A DNA stretch of 64,000 nt from Parascedosporium putredinis (taxonomy: Eukaryota > Ascomycota > Sordariomycetes > Microascales > Microascaceae): positions 434,001 through 498,000 of the forward strand of contig CASHTG010000021.1 of NCBI GenBank assembly GCA_949357655.1, read 5' to 3'. Shown here one piece after another: positions 38,301 to 51,700 of the stretch. Position 1 is the first letter of the stretch. Every line of letters begins with the position of its first letter. A program made the position numbers and the translations under genes. Under the pieces are notes generated by a model. It searched no databases, had not been told where the DNA came from, and saw only the letters and a program-made list of their open reading frames with translations.

Positions 38301-41300
38301 CAAACTTTTTGATCTTTGACATGCACGTTTTCTTCCTTGGGTTCGGCGATTACGATGAGTGGAAGAGGGAGGCTAGTCTCCTGGCGTGGACGGCCGCTTG
38401 GGAAGAAGCGATGACGCCGGTTGAGCTGCAGAGCCTTGAGGGGTTGGGGAGAGGATCCCGAAATCCCGCATGGAAACTACATGTACCGAGGTAGTTCTAT
38501 CAAAACACGGAGTGGTCTCTTGAAGAGCCAACCTAGGAAAAGAATCCGCGAAAAGAGGCTTGATGCAAGTAATTGTATTAGCGTTCGTCCACATGAACGC
38601 AATTCTTTTTTTTTTTTTTTTTTTTTTGGTTTGGTATAGATCCATCTATTCGCGCATTGGACCGGCGATGCGGGCAAGCATTCCAGACGGGCACAATGTT
38701 GATGACGACGACAACCACCACCACGTTTCAGCCCAGGACGCATGCGTGGAATGGCTAGGCCGTCGAGAATCGACATGTAGTCATGGGACACGAGAAAGGA
38801 CAAAATGCATAGTTCGCACAAATACCATCCCATCAATATCCCCTCTGCATTCTGCCACGAGAGCAACGAACCCCGTCAAATGAGTGTCATATACATCCAT
38901 CCGGCCCGAACTTTGCGTATAAGGACTCTCTGGCAGGATCATTACGATGGGTGTCTGGAAAAATATGCTGGCCCCACGGGGAGTATCTCCAGTCCCCAAT
39001 GACAGGACCCTTTCCATCCAAAGTGACAGCCTGGGGGACCTTGGGGTCAATCTAAGCCACGTGCTGGGTAAAGTCGCGAGAGTAATAGTTCGGAGACATT
39101 GACATTTACCCCCAGTCACGTTGCCGGAGTTGTAATAGAGACGAGGACGAGATCCGTATCAAAGAAAGAAGAGGAAGGGTGGTGGGATGTAACAAACCCC
39201 GGACTTTTTAATTACCGCCCCAATGAATTTCCTCATCTTTTGTCTGCCCTTCTCGCGCGCGACGTCCGTTACGCACACGCCTGTTCTAGCCTGAGTCCTT
39301 CTGGAGCCGGCTCTGCATCCGAATGCCGTCGGGCTAGGGGTGAAGGAGGCAGCGAACGAGGAGGAAACGTCCCGTTCGGCGACCGTCCCTTGAGAGCCGT
39401 TCACCGGCAAAAGGGCGACTCTGTCTTCTGTTTACTCTGGGGAAGGGAAACCCAAGGAGACAAAAGAGGGTCTAAGTGGCTCCATAATTCTTTTCCTTCA
39501 TTTACCAGGGAGACGGATGGTAGCCTCGGATTTTCTCGCGCCGCGCTTCTGGGACCGAGTCCCCCGGTCTGCTCGAGGAGGAAATCGTGTGGGGACCCCA
39601 AGCCCTCTTGGGCAAGAGTTACGGATTCTTTTGGTTTCTGGATTTCGAGTTTTTCCGAAAAAGACACTCCCTCTGTCAAGGCCATTCACATGGATCCCCA
39701 TGTAATCAGAGTCCACCTCACCCTTTCGGACCAACCTCTCGGACCAAGCATCTCGTTCGGGAGTTAGTCACGGAGTGCAGTCTGCGCAGGTCCGCCGACA
39801 TTCCCCGTCGTATTCCACGCCCCCTCCCCTTTTTCTTTTTCTTTTCGAGAAGCATGGGAAGGCCAACAAGAGAGGTAAAAATAATGAATGCCACCACATG
39901 TCGCACGCGTGGTAATATCTTCAGACATGAAGAGTTTCGCGCTTCACTCTCCTCTCTCTTGCTCTTCTCCCTTCCTTTCGCATTCCACTAAATGAAAAAG
40001 AAAAGAAAAAAGTAAGCAAGTAAAGGAGAAAAAGAGTGAGCAGGTGCTCTACTATACGATGCGTTGTTCGCGATGCGTTGTCCCCTTCATTCTGCTCCGT
40101 GACCCTCAACCGTGACTGTTCTTGATGCTGCAGGGTCTCTCAGGATGCAGGCGTAATCAACTGCAAAGAACCACCTGAGGCAAGGCCGAGGCTCGTCCCG
40201 GCCACACACACCCCACAAAGTCTCGAGCCATTCGCGTGCCTGGAAATAGATGGAACAAGAAGACTGACTACCTTTCAAACGGATTTGGTTGCGAGCACAT
40301 GGCATGTCATTTGATTTCCTCCAAGGGCCCCCTTCTCCGCATACTCCCATCCATCCCCCTTTCCCCTTGATAATTTCCAAAAGATCGCAGGAAAGGAAGG
40401 CCCAAATTGAGGGCGTGGACACAAAATGCGGCTTCAGTGTCCCCCATGACTGATTCGGAAGGGCATTGCAAGGGGCTTGGCGGAAATGCGATGGAAGGGT
40501 GGAATGGTTCCCTCCCGAGGTTCGTGACTGCCAGGCCTCGACAGGCCTCGAGGCCGCTAACGTGGCTTCCTGTTCCGAGTTCCGACTCCGACAAATGCCA
40601 GCTTGGCCGTTGGTCGGATGAGATGGCTCACCAGGTCAGGTCCCGTCGAAATGGCGGCGCTTCGCTCCGTGCAATTCCCCTTTCGGTCACCACGTATCTG
40701 ATTTAGTGCTTATGCTCTATGCGCGCCATCAGATGAACACTAGCACCAGATCCATCGACACATTGAGTGAACCGTTATTGTCTTCAAGGGGGCGTGTTGT
40801 CAAGCTCCCAACTCGATAATTACGACGGCCGACTAGGTTTACTAGAGCATCGGCCACTATCGCCGCTTGGTCTTGGACTTCATCGCCTGGTCTCTTTCCC
40901 CTCTATTCATGCTATCCATCGGTAGTATCTTTCCACATGCCATGCAGGGAGAGGCGATAAGGTGGGGAAAGGGGAAATGGGGTTGTGCCTTGGATTGCGG
41001 AGATGTTGCGGCAATGAATGGGAGATTGGAGGGACAGGACAGAGTACGAGCCAGAGCCAAATCGCCACCTAAACCTGGTACTAGTTCGTGGTGCTTTCTC
41101 GCAATCTATTCCTCAAAGCTCTCGGCGCTGAGCGTCCCAAATATCATCCACATCTGTGTCTGGCTCGTGGCTCAATTCAGGCACCGCTTGAACCCTTCAA
41201 CGATGTATTGAACGCCGGGGGTGGGAGGGGCTGTTCAAAGGTCAGGCACCACAGACGAGGAGGCGAAAATGCGCCGCTGGTTGAAGAGAGCACGGAGAAA

Positions 41301-42180
41301 TGGAGGATAAAAAGACCCCACCAAACCCAATAGTCTGGGGAAGAGGTCTCCATAATCATTCATCACGCGGGATGCTCCCCAGTATTCAATTTGCGGAGAA
41401 TGGCCCCAGGTGTCATCCAAACATCTACATCTATGGATCCCCATGGGGAGGGGAAGGGGGTTTGTCTCCGTCTGTCCATCGCCACTTTGCAACGCGGGCC
41501 TTTTCGCGGACCTACTCTTCACTTGAGACCCAATTCAGCCATCCTCGTGGCCGAACCCCTACTCCATACAACACCCCGTAAATAAACAGATAAAGGAAGC
41601 GGGCCCAGCCTTGTAAGCGCACCTAATGGGAGCTCGGGGAGGGGTGGGTTAGTTGAAAAGAGGCGATCGTTTCTGGAGCCGAAGGGGGAAGATATCCCGA
41701 GGGGGAAAAGACCCAGTCATCTAGAAGGGGGTTCAAGTTCCGGGTGTATTGTCCTGTTTGTCGAGATCGATCATGTGCGCATCTTCCTTGTCGGATCCAA
41801 GGGCCGAAGACAGAAACGCGGGGCAATCGGTCTATTGTCAGTTCCCCACCCCAAGGTTATGCCGCCCCTCCTTCGCCTTCAATGTTCAGTCAGCAGGAGC
41901 GCATGTGCCTCTCCACGCCTCAATTCCAGTCTCGCCTATTACATCAGCGCCACATTGGTTGACATCGGTCTATTCTGTTTTTATTTTTATTTTTATCCTA
42001 GTTTTGCGCAGGGATGGACAGAGAGGCGCCGCCAATCCAGACTGCGCACTTCTGAACATCCATGATCTATGCCCTTGGGTTGCAAAGTTGCACCGAAACC
42101 ACCAGGGCTGGTGGTTGAAAGGAGTCATTTGGGCTGAGGGGCGGCTTGCCAGCGAAACGCGCCCGCGCACATAACGCTCA
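35301..42180. other. Gene desert, part 4: no gene seen
   Basis: Longest ORFs 37343-38089 and 39099-39767 have no recognisable domain. Repeats include poly-T at 38606-38627, a degenerate tandem CCTCCCCCGGAAGCC at about 36168-36199 and a TTTTTA repeat at about 41979-41997. A perfect 12-bp palindrome GGCCTCGAGGCC occurs near 40543-40556 beside a direct repeat AGGCCTCGA. Confidence 0.5.
38606..38627 (+). repeat. Poly-T run of 22
   Basis: Twenty-two consecutive T bases. Confidence 0.95.
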
Positions 42181-42202
42181 ATGGAAGCAATTGCCCGCCA
42201 CT

Positions 42203-42223
42203 GATTGGCTCAACCAGCCAATC
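42203..42223. promoter_or_regulatory. Perfect inverted repeat of two CCAAT boxes
   Basis: GATTGGCT, five-base loop CAACC, AGCCAATC. Two CCAAT boxes in opposite orientation form an 8-bp stem. CCAAT is the site of the fungal HAP/CBC complex. It lies about 90 bases upstream of the ORF starting at 42310. Confidence 0.5.
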
Positions 42224-42309
42224 GCGCCTGCAAACTGGCGCCCCAGGTGGCGAAGGGGTCGACCGCCAGCGGATCCCCACCCTCTCCGAGCATCATCACT
42301 TGACCCTCC

Positions 42310-42675
42310 ATGGTGAGTTGGCAGCCTGAAACGCAACCACCATTGTTCTTTCAGCGGGACTCAGGGAGAAACGAGGCGGTGCACACATTCTCAAATGTAG
42401 AGCATCCGTACCTGGAGAGCCAAAAACGAGAGGGCGGGGAGCTTAAGCATACCTACGCCCTGTCACGGCGCGGTGCCGTGCCGATTAATTACCTGTCGAT
42501 CGCCGAGTGGGCGCGTATTGAATCCCGTGATAGCATCAATCAACCGAAAACTGCTGCCTCGCATCTCGTTTTTTTTCTTCTTCTCGGCTTTGATGTTGAG
42601 GAACACGGCCAGGCAAGCCTCGCTAAGGTGGGTTCCCCCTTCCGCCTGAGCGATGAAGAGGTGTGCGGAGAATAG
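42310..42675 (+). CDS. Candidate orphan gene downstream of the double CCAAT site
   Basis: ORF of 121 codons free of low-complexity sequence; a central stretch reads GAVPINYLSIAEWARIESRD. The ATG is followed at once by GTGAGT and there is a good acceptor TTCTTTCAG at 42346-42354, so a 42-base intron is conceivable; splicing keeps the frame (42 is a multiple of three) and removes 14 residues. A second ORF in another frame (42663-42968) overlaps the end and is also of ordinary composition. No family is recognised. Chance ORF remains the default. Confidence 0.25.
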   Translation: MVSWQPETQPPLFFQRDSGRNEAVHTFSNVEHPYLESQKREGGELKHTYALSRRGAVPINYLSIAEWARIESRDSINQPKTAASHLVFFLLLGFDVEEHGQASLAKVGSPFRLSDEEVCGE

Positions 42676-43620
42676 GTGGAATTTCGGCCGAATTCGCCGC
42701 CGAAGCTTTAACAGCGCCGGACCAATACCCCAAGGTGATGGGGGCCTCTCGAACTAGGGATCAACGCTGGAGACGGCCCAAGGATCGACAACTAAGCTCC
42801 CGACTTTGCCCCATGAACGGAGTGACCCTTGAATATGCTCGGGAAGGGAACGGAAAAAGGTGTGGCAAACCTAATGCTGCATCGACAAGGGCTCGCGGGC
42901 AGACATGCTTGCTTATTCGAGGCGCTACCCCCAAAATTCTCACTACCCGCGACATATCACGAAGCTAGCGGCCCTAGACTCGGTCAGCTAGGTATTATAT
43001 ATAAAAAGAAAGAAAAAAGCGAGAGATGAGTGCGAGAATCGCTTCTTCTTGCACTCCATATGCCCCCAGCACTCCTGAAACTGGTTGCAGATATTCCAAG
43101 GAAACTATAGCAAAATAGTTGTGACACATCAATACACTAGACGCGCGTATTCTGTTTTCATTTGTCTTTTCGGTTTGGGGGCAAAGGGGCACTCGGATTC
43201 CTCTATCACACGCAAGACGCCAATGGGCCATATTCCCACACACGCCCCCTCCCGTTCTCCCTCTTCTTCGATCTGGAAAGGGCGTGTGTTGGTGGATGAG
43301 GGGAATAACCCGCGCCGCGACAGTTTCGTCATTCTGCTTTCCTCATTTCGGCTCACGCAAGGGGAGACAGGAAGGGAAGAAAAAGAAAAACGAAGCCCGT
43401 GTAAAACATCGGCGGCACTCGGGTCATCCGATCCGGGCCGGCCTAAGCTTGGTCTTTTGTCTCTAGTAACTCCGTAACTCCAGCTCCCCACCCCCGCCGG
43501 CGTCTTTGTCAGCGATCAGTGCCTGGCCTTTCTCCGTGATTGATCACTTCTGTAAGGACCTCCTGTGCACCAAAATAACCATTGTGCCAGTTAATTTCTT
43601 AGACCAAAGAAAAGCAAGTG
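42676..43620. other. No gene confidently seen
   Basis: Holds the 42663-42968 ORF mentioned above and a TATA-like TATATAAAAAG near 42996-43006. Confidence 0.4.
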
Positions 43621-43630
43621 GTATAAAATA
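43621..43630 (+). promoter_or_regulatory. TATA-box-like GTATAAAATA
   Basis: Lies about 30 bases before the ATG at 43652, the spacing usual between TATA box and transcript start rather than ATG, so the leader would be very short. Confidence 0.3.
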
Positions 43631-43651
43631 GGAGCAAGGTGGAAAGAGAAA

Positions 43652-43963
43652 ATGAAAATAAAAATAATAACAGCAGCAGCAGCAGCAGCAGCCCAGCCTC
43701 GTGATGAAAAGGAAATTCTACGAGTAATTACCGTTTACACGCTTCAATGCACGCCCGTTTGCTTCGCTCCCCAGTACAAATCCGTCGAGACAACTAGCCC
43801 GTCCTGTCTCGAAACAAAGCCAGCAAACTGCTCACGGTTTGTGCGACTGGTTCGGGCTGGTGGGGTTTTTGAGCATCAGCTGAGGTTTAGGGATTTGACC
43901 GCCTCCGGCGCGAGGGAGAGTCGTGAGCAAGATCAAGAGTCAACGGGTGGCTTCCGCCATTGA
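43652..43963 (+). CDS. Doubtful 103-residue ORF with poly-alanine
   Basis: Begins MKIKIIT followed by seven alanines from a CAG repeat read as GCA, then QPRDEKEILRVITVYTLQ. Late part is polar and charged. No family recognised. The TATA-like box just upstream is the only support. Confidence 0.18.
   Translation: MKIKIITAAAAAAAQPRDEKEILRVITVYTLQCTPVCFAPQYKSVETTSPSCLETKPANCSRFVRLVRAGGVFEHQLRFRDLTASGARESREQDQESTGGFRH
43671..43692 (+). repeat. (CAG)7 microsatellite
   Basis: Seven CAG units plus one C, preceded by AATAATAA. Confidence 0.95.
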
Positions 43964-45289
43964 TTGCCATAATTACCATTAGGCACAGCAACGGCGAGCA
44001 GCGGCGGCAGTCCGGTCGTCAGCTCCTCCACTCACGGTCGGTCGGTTTCCCCGGCCGAGGTTGAGGATGATGTTGAGGTGGGCCATCGTGACAACCGCCA
44101 GCTGACAGCTCCCCCAACAATTTATGCCGGCACTCGGCGCTGCCGGCACTTGACGGTCCAGACTGTTCCCCCAAGCTGGCAGCTCGTGAACGGGAGGCTG
44201 GGGAGGCATGACCACCGGAAATCAACGCTCATTGATTGAAGTCAGAGAAGCTGAAGAAGAAGGAGGAGTGGCAAGCTCGTTCGGCCGTAAAATTTGACCT
44301 AATACCGTCTGCTACGTGTAGTTGGTAGCAGTGGCACTGGCCAAGTGGCTGACTCACTGTGGCCCGTTTTATCAATTTGGGGTATTAATATATGACACCC
44401 GTCGAAAATCAGGTGCAACAGACCAAAAACGGCCAGAAAAAGGAAGGGCAGCCAGTCTACCCACAGGGCAGAGTCGATGCTCGCTGGGCGTTGGGCGAAA
44501 CCAAAAATTCCTAGATCCATCCAAAAGCAAAGCGATATACTGGCCTATAATCACCAGACAGGTAGAGATTCAGACAATGGATCCTTCAAGTTAAAATCGC
44601 CCCTCCCATCGGCGCCACTAAATTCGAGTGAGATGATGGACCTCTTCTCTTCTTCTAATCAGCTCCTCCTCACTTTTGCTTTTGAGCGTCACCAGTCAAG
44701 CAGTCAGGGAGGGAACTGGGGGCGCCTGTCACAAGATCTAAATAAAACAAACTTTCCTGTTCATTGCACCCTGACACCGTACCTTGATAGGTGGAAGAAG
44801 CCAGGCGCCTGGGGGACAACCTCAAATAAGAGACTTTGCCTGGGAGTTGGAGGGCGTGTCGGGTTGACGATGGGTTTATCGTTGCTTCTTTGCATGCATG
44901 AGGGAGTTGGAAAAACCGGTTTTCTCATTCGCCCTCACCGTCTCGAGATCACTTCCACATACGTGTAAATCCACGACAGGGCCTTGCGCCAGCGGAGAAA
45001 GCCCCGCGCGGTGGCTAGCCCACACGCCGCAGAGGCTTGCTCACCTGCCCCTACTTCATGCGACCTCAGTCACTCGAAGGGAGGAGGATGGTCTGAGCAA
45101 GTGTTTCTTCTGCTCAGCAAAAGCGTTGGAATGAACGGTTTGTGGGTGCTATGGTGGACCATTGTGCATTGACTGGAGGAAAAGACGGAAAAAGGAAAGA
45201 TCAAAACCGGGGAGAGAATGTGAGACGGCCGTGTTTTCTTGTCTCTGCGCATATGCACCTACACTCTCCCAATCTTCTGCTGAGTCGCA

Positions 45290-45300
45290 TAACCCTAACC
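45290..45300 (+). repeat. Telomere-like motif, site 3
   Basis: TAACCCTAACC on the plus strand. Confidence 0.6.
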
Positions 45301-48300
45301 TTAAGCACCCTCCGCTTCAAGATCGACAGGTTTATTCGGTGGAGAGAATAGTAAAGTAGGCGGGAAAGAAAACAAAAGTAGAGAGAGGGAAGGTGATGCG
45401 ATATAGCTTCTCTTGAATTAGACACCGATAGAGGATTTATCTTTCATTTTTGGGGGAAGAATAATAAACACAGAGGCAACAGAGGATGGGGAAGAGTGAT
45501 GCCAAAAATTCTATTCGATCGGTGTCAGATCTGACACACCTGGCAGTCGGCCATCGGCTGCCGCTTCCGGGAAGAAACAAAAAGTACGGCGCATTCTAGA
45601 CCCCGCATAATTTACACACAAAGACGGGAAGGCAGCCATGAGAAATTCCGGGATTTCCACCAAGAGTCAAAAACGCCTCCATTGTGTAAGTGTCCAGAAG
45701 AGGCCACAAAAACCAAGCTGAGCGCCGTCAGTGGCGCCCGCCGGCAAGTTGAATAAGGGCCAAAAAAAAAAGGAAAAAGAAAAAGAAAGAGAGAAAAAGC
45801 ATTATCCATTCATGTAATACAAATATGTCGCGGGGAACGAGGCCCACCACCGTTTCTATGTGTGAATGTCCAGAGGGGTAGAAGGGGGTGAATCAATCGA
45901 AATACGTGATGCGAAGAGACAAATAAAAGCAATCAACAGGAACATCTATTGTCTCAAAGCCCGGGCTTCTTTTGGCGAAAAAAATGAACGAGTAGTCAAG
46001 ACGGGCAAGAGAAAGGAGCGCCAGGCTATGCACCACCTACTTCCCCGAGTCAGGATAGACCCATCAAATGTTTCTCCCTCACTCTTCTGTCTAGAGCTAA
46101 GAGGTTGCTGTCCTCATGCGAGGTACGAGGCTGGAACATGGCACCGCCTTATTGACATCGTTGGCGATCAGACGGCAGCGTGACGGCGGTCTCAGCGGAC
46201 AGTCGGGAGCACTGGGGGAGGGGAACTGGGGAGGGCGAGGGTTGATGGACGCCGAATTTCAAGAACAAGACAGGCTCCGTCCACGGAAGGACCGAATGTG
46301 AACAACTCATTTATCACGTCGTAGGAGGTCTGGTGTTGGGTTGCAAGCAAGCCGATGATCATACAAAACACTCCCCAACGACGAGGTCCTGATACTATCC
46401 AGCGTGGGATTGGCTCCGTTTGGATAGTCGACGTTCTTCTTCTCCTGCGCAGGACATTCTCCGTAATACTCGTCACACTCTGAGTTTAATCCCTTATCCT
46501 CATTTCCCTCCGTTCCTCCCCCTTTTTCGTTGATTTTATCTCAAGAATCTCTGATGCTTCAACGGTGTGAGATTGCGAAATGTATCAGCTGAAGTTGTCC
46601 ACCTTTCAAACCGGGAGCTATTATCGCAAAGCCGTTTGCTCCGTTCTCCCTTCAGTCCCAAAGAATGTGATAGCTGCCCGTTTTACGTACAACGTACCCC
46701 CATCGAACCCCAAACTGCTGCCACCGCCCCAAGCCACAGAGCTGGGATGCCCCTCCCCCTTTCCCCCTCCCCAGTTCTTCCAAAACGGTGGCTTCACACC
46801 AAGAAGGGCTGGTGAAATGCCCAAAGGCGCGGGTTTCCCCACCCAGCTTCCCAAAGGGTGTCCAGCCCTCTCCAGCCCTGGTCAAACAGGGTCGATCCTC
46901 GTCCACCGGGGAAGGCCACCCGGCCCCCGCGCAAACCGCTCTCCCCTCCCTTTTCCCTTCTCCTTGCTACTTCGTACTTCCCCTTGCAAACCATATGGGA
47001 GGTACTTTGTTCCTCAGGACTGCCGTCAAGACGGGTGACTGGTGCTCCCCTTTCAGGCCTTCACCCTCCCCCGCCTTTTCATTGGGCAAGCGTCAACAGG
47101 GGTTAGCGAAATAAACGACGAGAAGGTCCTGGGGTCGGCAGATCCTGGCCGGCACGTGTTCAGTGATCTCAAATGAGAAAGCGTGACCTGGGAAGAAGAG
47201 GAAGATCCCACGCTTTGTTTCTCGACTGGAGCTCTCACGCTCCCCTATGAGTGGTATCTGTGAGTCCAAGTCGACTCCAACCTCACACAGGATGCTCCAT
47301 GGCGGAGGCTTTTAAGACGCGTGATAAGGCAATTTCTCGATTCCCTGACCGAGGGTAAGAAATAAATTTCCTATCACCGCGGGGATTAGCGAATCTCTCC
47401 CTCTCCTGTGGATAGAAACCATCACGCATCCCCCACCGCTTTATCCGCTCACCTTCCCCTTGCCCAAAACTCAGGCACCCATCTTATCCCCCAAGCAAGT
47501 ACAGACAAGGGCATTGATGAATGGCACACGTGATGAAGCACCCCTAGTCACCGACTTCCCAAAATGGCCTCCCTCCATTCCCGAAGGCTAGAAAATTGTC
47601 TGTGTGCACGAGAAGAAAGCCACGCCGACGGAGAACTCCGTGGCGTCCGTCTTCCCGACTTCTGCCCCCTCCCTAGCCCTCTTCCCCGGGGAAGCGCCCG
47701 CGAGACTTGCAACCCAAACGAGCACGACGGGTAAATTATACCGAGGGACCTCCATGCGCATCACTTCTTCTTTCTGCTCGAAGCGCATGCTCGTCCGGTG
47801 AAGCTCTCGCGCACGAGATATGATGACTCTAATTCCTCTCAGACTAAGAGATGGTCCAGAGCGTAGGCAAAGCCGTAGTGTAGAACGGGGTGTTTTCCCT
47901 CCAGTCCCTCTTTGGGGGCGTGCGCACCTTCCCCCACTCACCTCAGAGTTATCCTCGCAAAGAAGCCCCTTGCATCGAACATTACAAGTATTATTATTAG
48001 AGTGCTTGGAATCTTAATACAGATGATACAAGAGTTGAATGGTGGACTGCCGTCCGTCCATGTCCCTGTGCATCGCCCTGTTCCCCTTGTCAGATCCTCG
48101 CTCAGCGGTGCTCCCAAGGACCAGGGTCAGTGGTCATGTGCGTTTCGGGTTATTTTATCGCGTGGGGGCTCCAGATTTTCGATACCGTTCCCCCAATCCC
48201 AAAGTTGAGTTGCTCCTTGAAGCATTGATCCTCGACAGGAAAGAAGAAAAAACCCCTCAAGGAAAAAAAGCCAAGATGGTGTGCTTCAAGGTGCTCATTT

Positions 48301-48713
48301 CATTGGATGGCCCCTTTCACCTCGTCTTGAACAGGGTATGCTCGTTACCGTTTTACACACTGATGCGATATTGATGATTGATGTTTCTTCCTTGATGGTT
48401 GTTCCGCTGCATGGGGGCAGCCCCTTCATGAGGGTCCAAGAAACGAGGAGCAAGAAACATGATTCGAGACCGTGTTTGATCCCATAGACGCCGTACCAAT
48501 CTTTCCGTATGCATTGCATTATAGCCGAGATCGAGATCGTAAAGCTACCTTTTTTCTTTTTCTCCGATTGCCTTCCGATCTTCTAAGACATGGAGATCTA
48601 GACGCTAGATGGTTTGCTTATGATGGCTTGCTGCCCTCGCGACGGGAGGATGGGGACTTGGGTAGCGCGATCCAAAAGAAGCCCGTGATAATAATCCCTC
48701 TCTCATACCAACC

Positions 48714-48742
<29 letters not shown>
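48714..48742 (+). repeat. Poly-A run of 29
   Basis: Twenty-nine A bases followed by a G/A-rich tail. Could be the 3' end of an old retroposed copy, but the upstream sequence is unrecognised. Confidence 0.95.
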
Positions 48743-48744
<2 letters not shown>

Positions 48745-51700
48745 AAAAGGAAAGAAAAAAGGATGAAAAAGGAATGAGAACACCGGATAAAGGGGCAGAG
48801 GAACATGCATACCCTCAAGGAGGCCGCGGAGTAAAAGCGGGAGGCGTGCTCTTGAGACCCGGTCTGATGGGTCTCGAAAGCCCCCATCCCATGATGCGCA
48901 TTTTTAGGGGCCCAGAACAGCCATTGGGTTCAAACGGCTGAAGCACGGCTGAGGATCCATCAAGGTGGTCTAAGTTGATTTATGAACGGGGACAAAAAGA
49001 AACTACACGCCCCTCCATGATCTTGTCCTGTGAACCATTTTCAAAAAAGGGCTCGGTGAGAGAAGCGACTGCGCGAGATATCGGAAGTTGAAGTCATCGG
49101 CAAGGGGCCTTTATTGTGCACGAATAATCCGGGGGTGGGGGTTAGTTGGGGGTTGCTGGACCCTGAAGTGGGAAGAGTGATCATGGGAGCTTGGGTATGG
49201 CCTTATGCCTAGCCACGCGGAGCCTTTCCCCAGTCGCTCAGAGCATTTCGCCCCAATAGTACGATATGGCGTGCGAATACATGTACGATACTGAGCAGCT
49301 GGCTGGTGATCCTTTACTATACTGGGCGTGATAAGTACATCCCTCGTTGGAAATGGCCCGAGGGAGAGGAACAGCAGCCAGGGGGAGGGGTTGATAATAT
49401 CGATGAGTGTGTCCTCTCCTGCCTGCTCTCAAACACACACGGCAAGGAGGGGAAGGGGAGTGGGGGAACAAGCAAAAAAAGAGAATCACCTTGCTGGTCT
49501 CATGCAATCTGGAGATCCTATCTTCAGCTTCATCATTTGATCAATGCTGCTATCTTTTGTGGAGTGGGAAGATGATATATCACCTTCGCCTGGAAACTAA
49601 GTGGGCCCCGCCGTCCGTCTTACTGGGGCCCCCTTCTGCGGCCTCGGGGTTTCCCAAGCTCGTGCTGGATTACTTTTCTCTTTCGCATCATCCACCCAGT
49701 TGGGGGCTCTGAGACTCGATTGCGCAGGCACCGTCCTGTGATCGTGCTCAACGTGAGAAAGTGCTTGGCACGAGAATTGGGAAGGAGGAAGGCGACCAAA
49801 CTCTTCGACATGGGGTGTTCGCTCTATTCGTGTCGTGTTTGGTTGATCTCTTGCTCCTGGGCGAGGTGGACTACCCCCCAATCTTGATTGGAAACGCCTT
49901 TTCGCTCTCCTCCAATAGTTACTGCCCCTTTCTACGAGAATTTTCCTTTCTCGTTTAGTCTCCTTCTTTATCGTTCTTTCGCGGATACAAATCAGCCTCG
50001 GGCAGCGGTTACGAGCTCTTGTCTCGTGGGTAGCCGGAACTGTAAATACATGTCCGACTCGAACCCGGACGCCGTTGTGGCGGATGTGGTGTGCAGACAA
50101 GGGAGAACAAGAGAGATGGGCCTGGATGATGGAGCTTGGTTTGCCTTGGGATCGACAGGCCCCCTCTCCTGCCCATGCTTGCAGCCCGGAAGCTGCCTCC
50201 CCAACTTGCCGGACCTGTCCAGCGCGCTGGGTCATGCACCAGACCCAGACTGGTAATTGCCGCCAAAAGGAGCTGCCTCGCTTGAAGCTAGCCCGCGTGC
50301 GCGTAAACCAAATCGTCCGTCATCGTACAAGTCATAAATTCGGCATCTCGGAGTTTCCTCCCAACTCCCCAATTCTCGCAACAACACCCCCTCCTTGCAA
50401 CCCCTACCTAGCGCGTCTCTTTTTGCTTTGCCCTCCTAATTTTCTGACGTCTCTCAAAATAATATACGCTATAGTGTATGTGATGTTTCTCGCCTTCCCC
50501 CGGGCCACCCTGGCGCGCGGAGGGACCGTTACGAGCGGGGGTTTGAGACCAACGAAGAGGGGGAGCAAGGGGGAAGGAGGGAGAAAGCGAGTGATGACGG
50601 GCAAGGAAGGTGAAGGCAAGACTAGCTTCACCACCGCCAAACACTTGTAAGGATTATGAGCAACGCCCCTTGCTGCGGATAGGCGGTAGCTACCGCTTGT
50701 CCCCGGGGGTCTGGGACTGGGCGAAAGAAGGAGAAGAAGAAGAGGAAAAAGGGAGGAGCAAGGAAAAACAAGGGCCTAAAGCATGGGGAACACCACGGTT
50801 GGGGGTGTAAGAGAAACACAAGAGCAGTGGTTCGAGACATGAGGTGCTTCTTGGCGCCTAAAAATCAACAGGATATCGCCATGTCTGGCCCACTTTCCGT
50901 CCTGTGCCTCTTGTTTCTCATACCTGCCGAGAAAGCCGCCGACGACGGCCTCGACCCAGGGGCGTTGCAAGCGATGAAGAAAAAGGAAGATGAAAAAAGA
51001 AAGAAAAATAACCACCCAGAGCTGTGAGACGTGAGGGACGAATGGCTTGTGGAGAAGAAGTTTGGGTGCATTTTGCATTCAAGAACAATAACAAGAGTTT
51101 CATAAGGGCGGCTGGCACCTCTCCTCTCTTTCTCTCTGCCGTGCTCCCCTGCGCGCATATCCACGCTGCTTAGCCTCGATAATCTCGTTTGCTCTGACCC
51201 CCAAACTGGACAGGGACGCATCCAGGTCATCAGGACGACCCAGCCGGATGGTTGCGGCGAGAACAAGATTTTCCCAACAGCCCACACCCCGCGATAAGAT
51301 GATTTTAAAAGAAGAAGAGGTTCATTTGCCTTTTTGTGGATGCTGCATCGCATCCCCGTACCTTACAGTTCTCTCCCTGCAAGTCGCAAGGGGGTGGGGT
51401 TCGCGCTACAAAAGCGTGCAAGAGAATGATGAATGATGAGTGCATTCGATGCGAGCAGGAAACGGAAAAAATGAGGTACAGCTCGACGAAGAGGGGAAGG
51501 GGAGGGGGATGGATCAAATTGTCAGACGATAATTGCTGCAACTTTTACTTGTCCTTGTCCCAGTTATGAACGCTGGAGGCTCCTTCGGCAGGGGAGGGGA
51601 GGAGCCACCAAGATCCGTCGCCAGAGACCTGGGAGCGAGCCAAGACCGCGTTATTAGGTCGGGGAACAGGGGATGGTGAATCCGGGCCCAGCTGCTGGGA

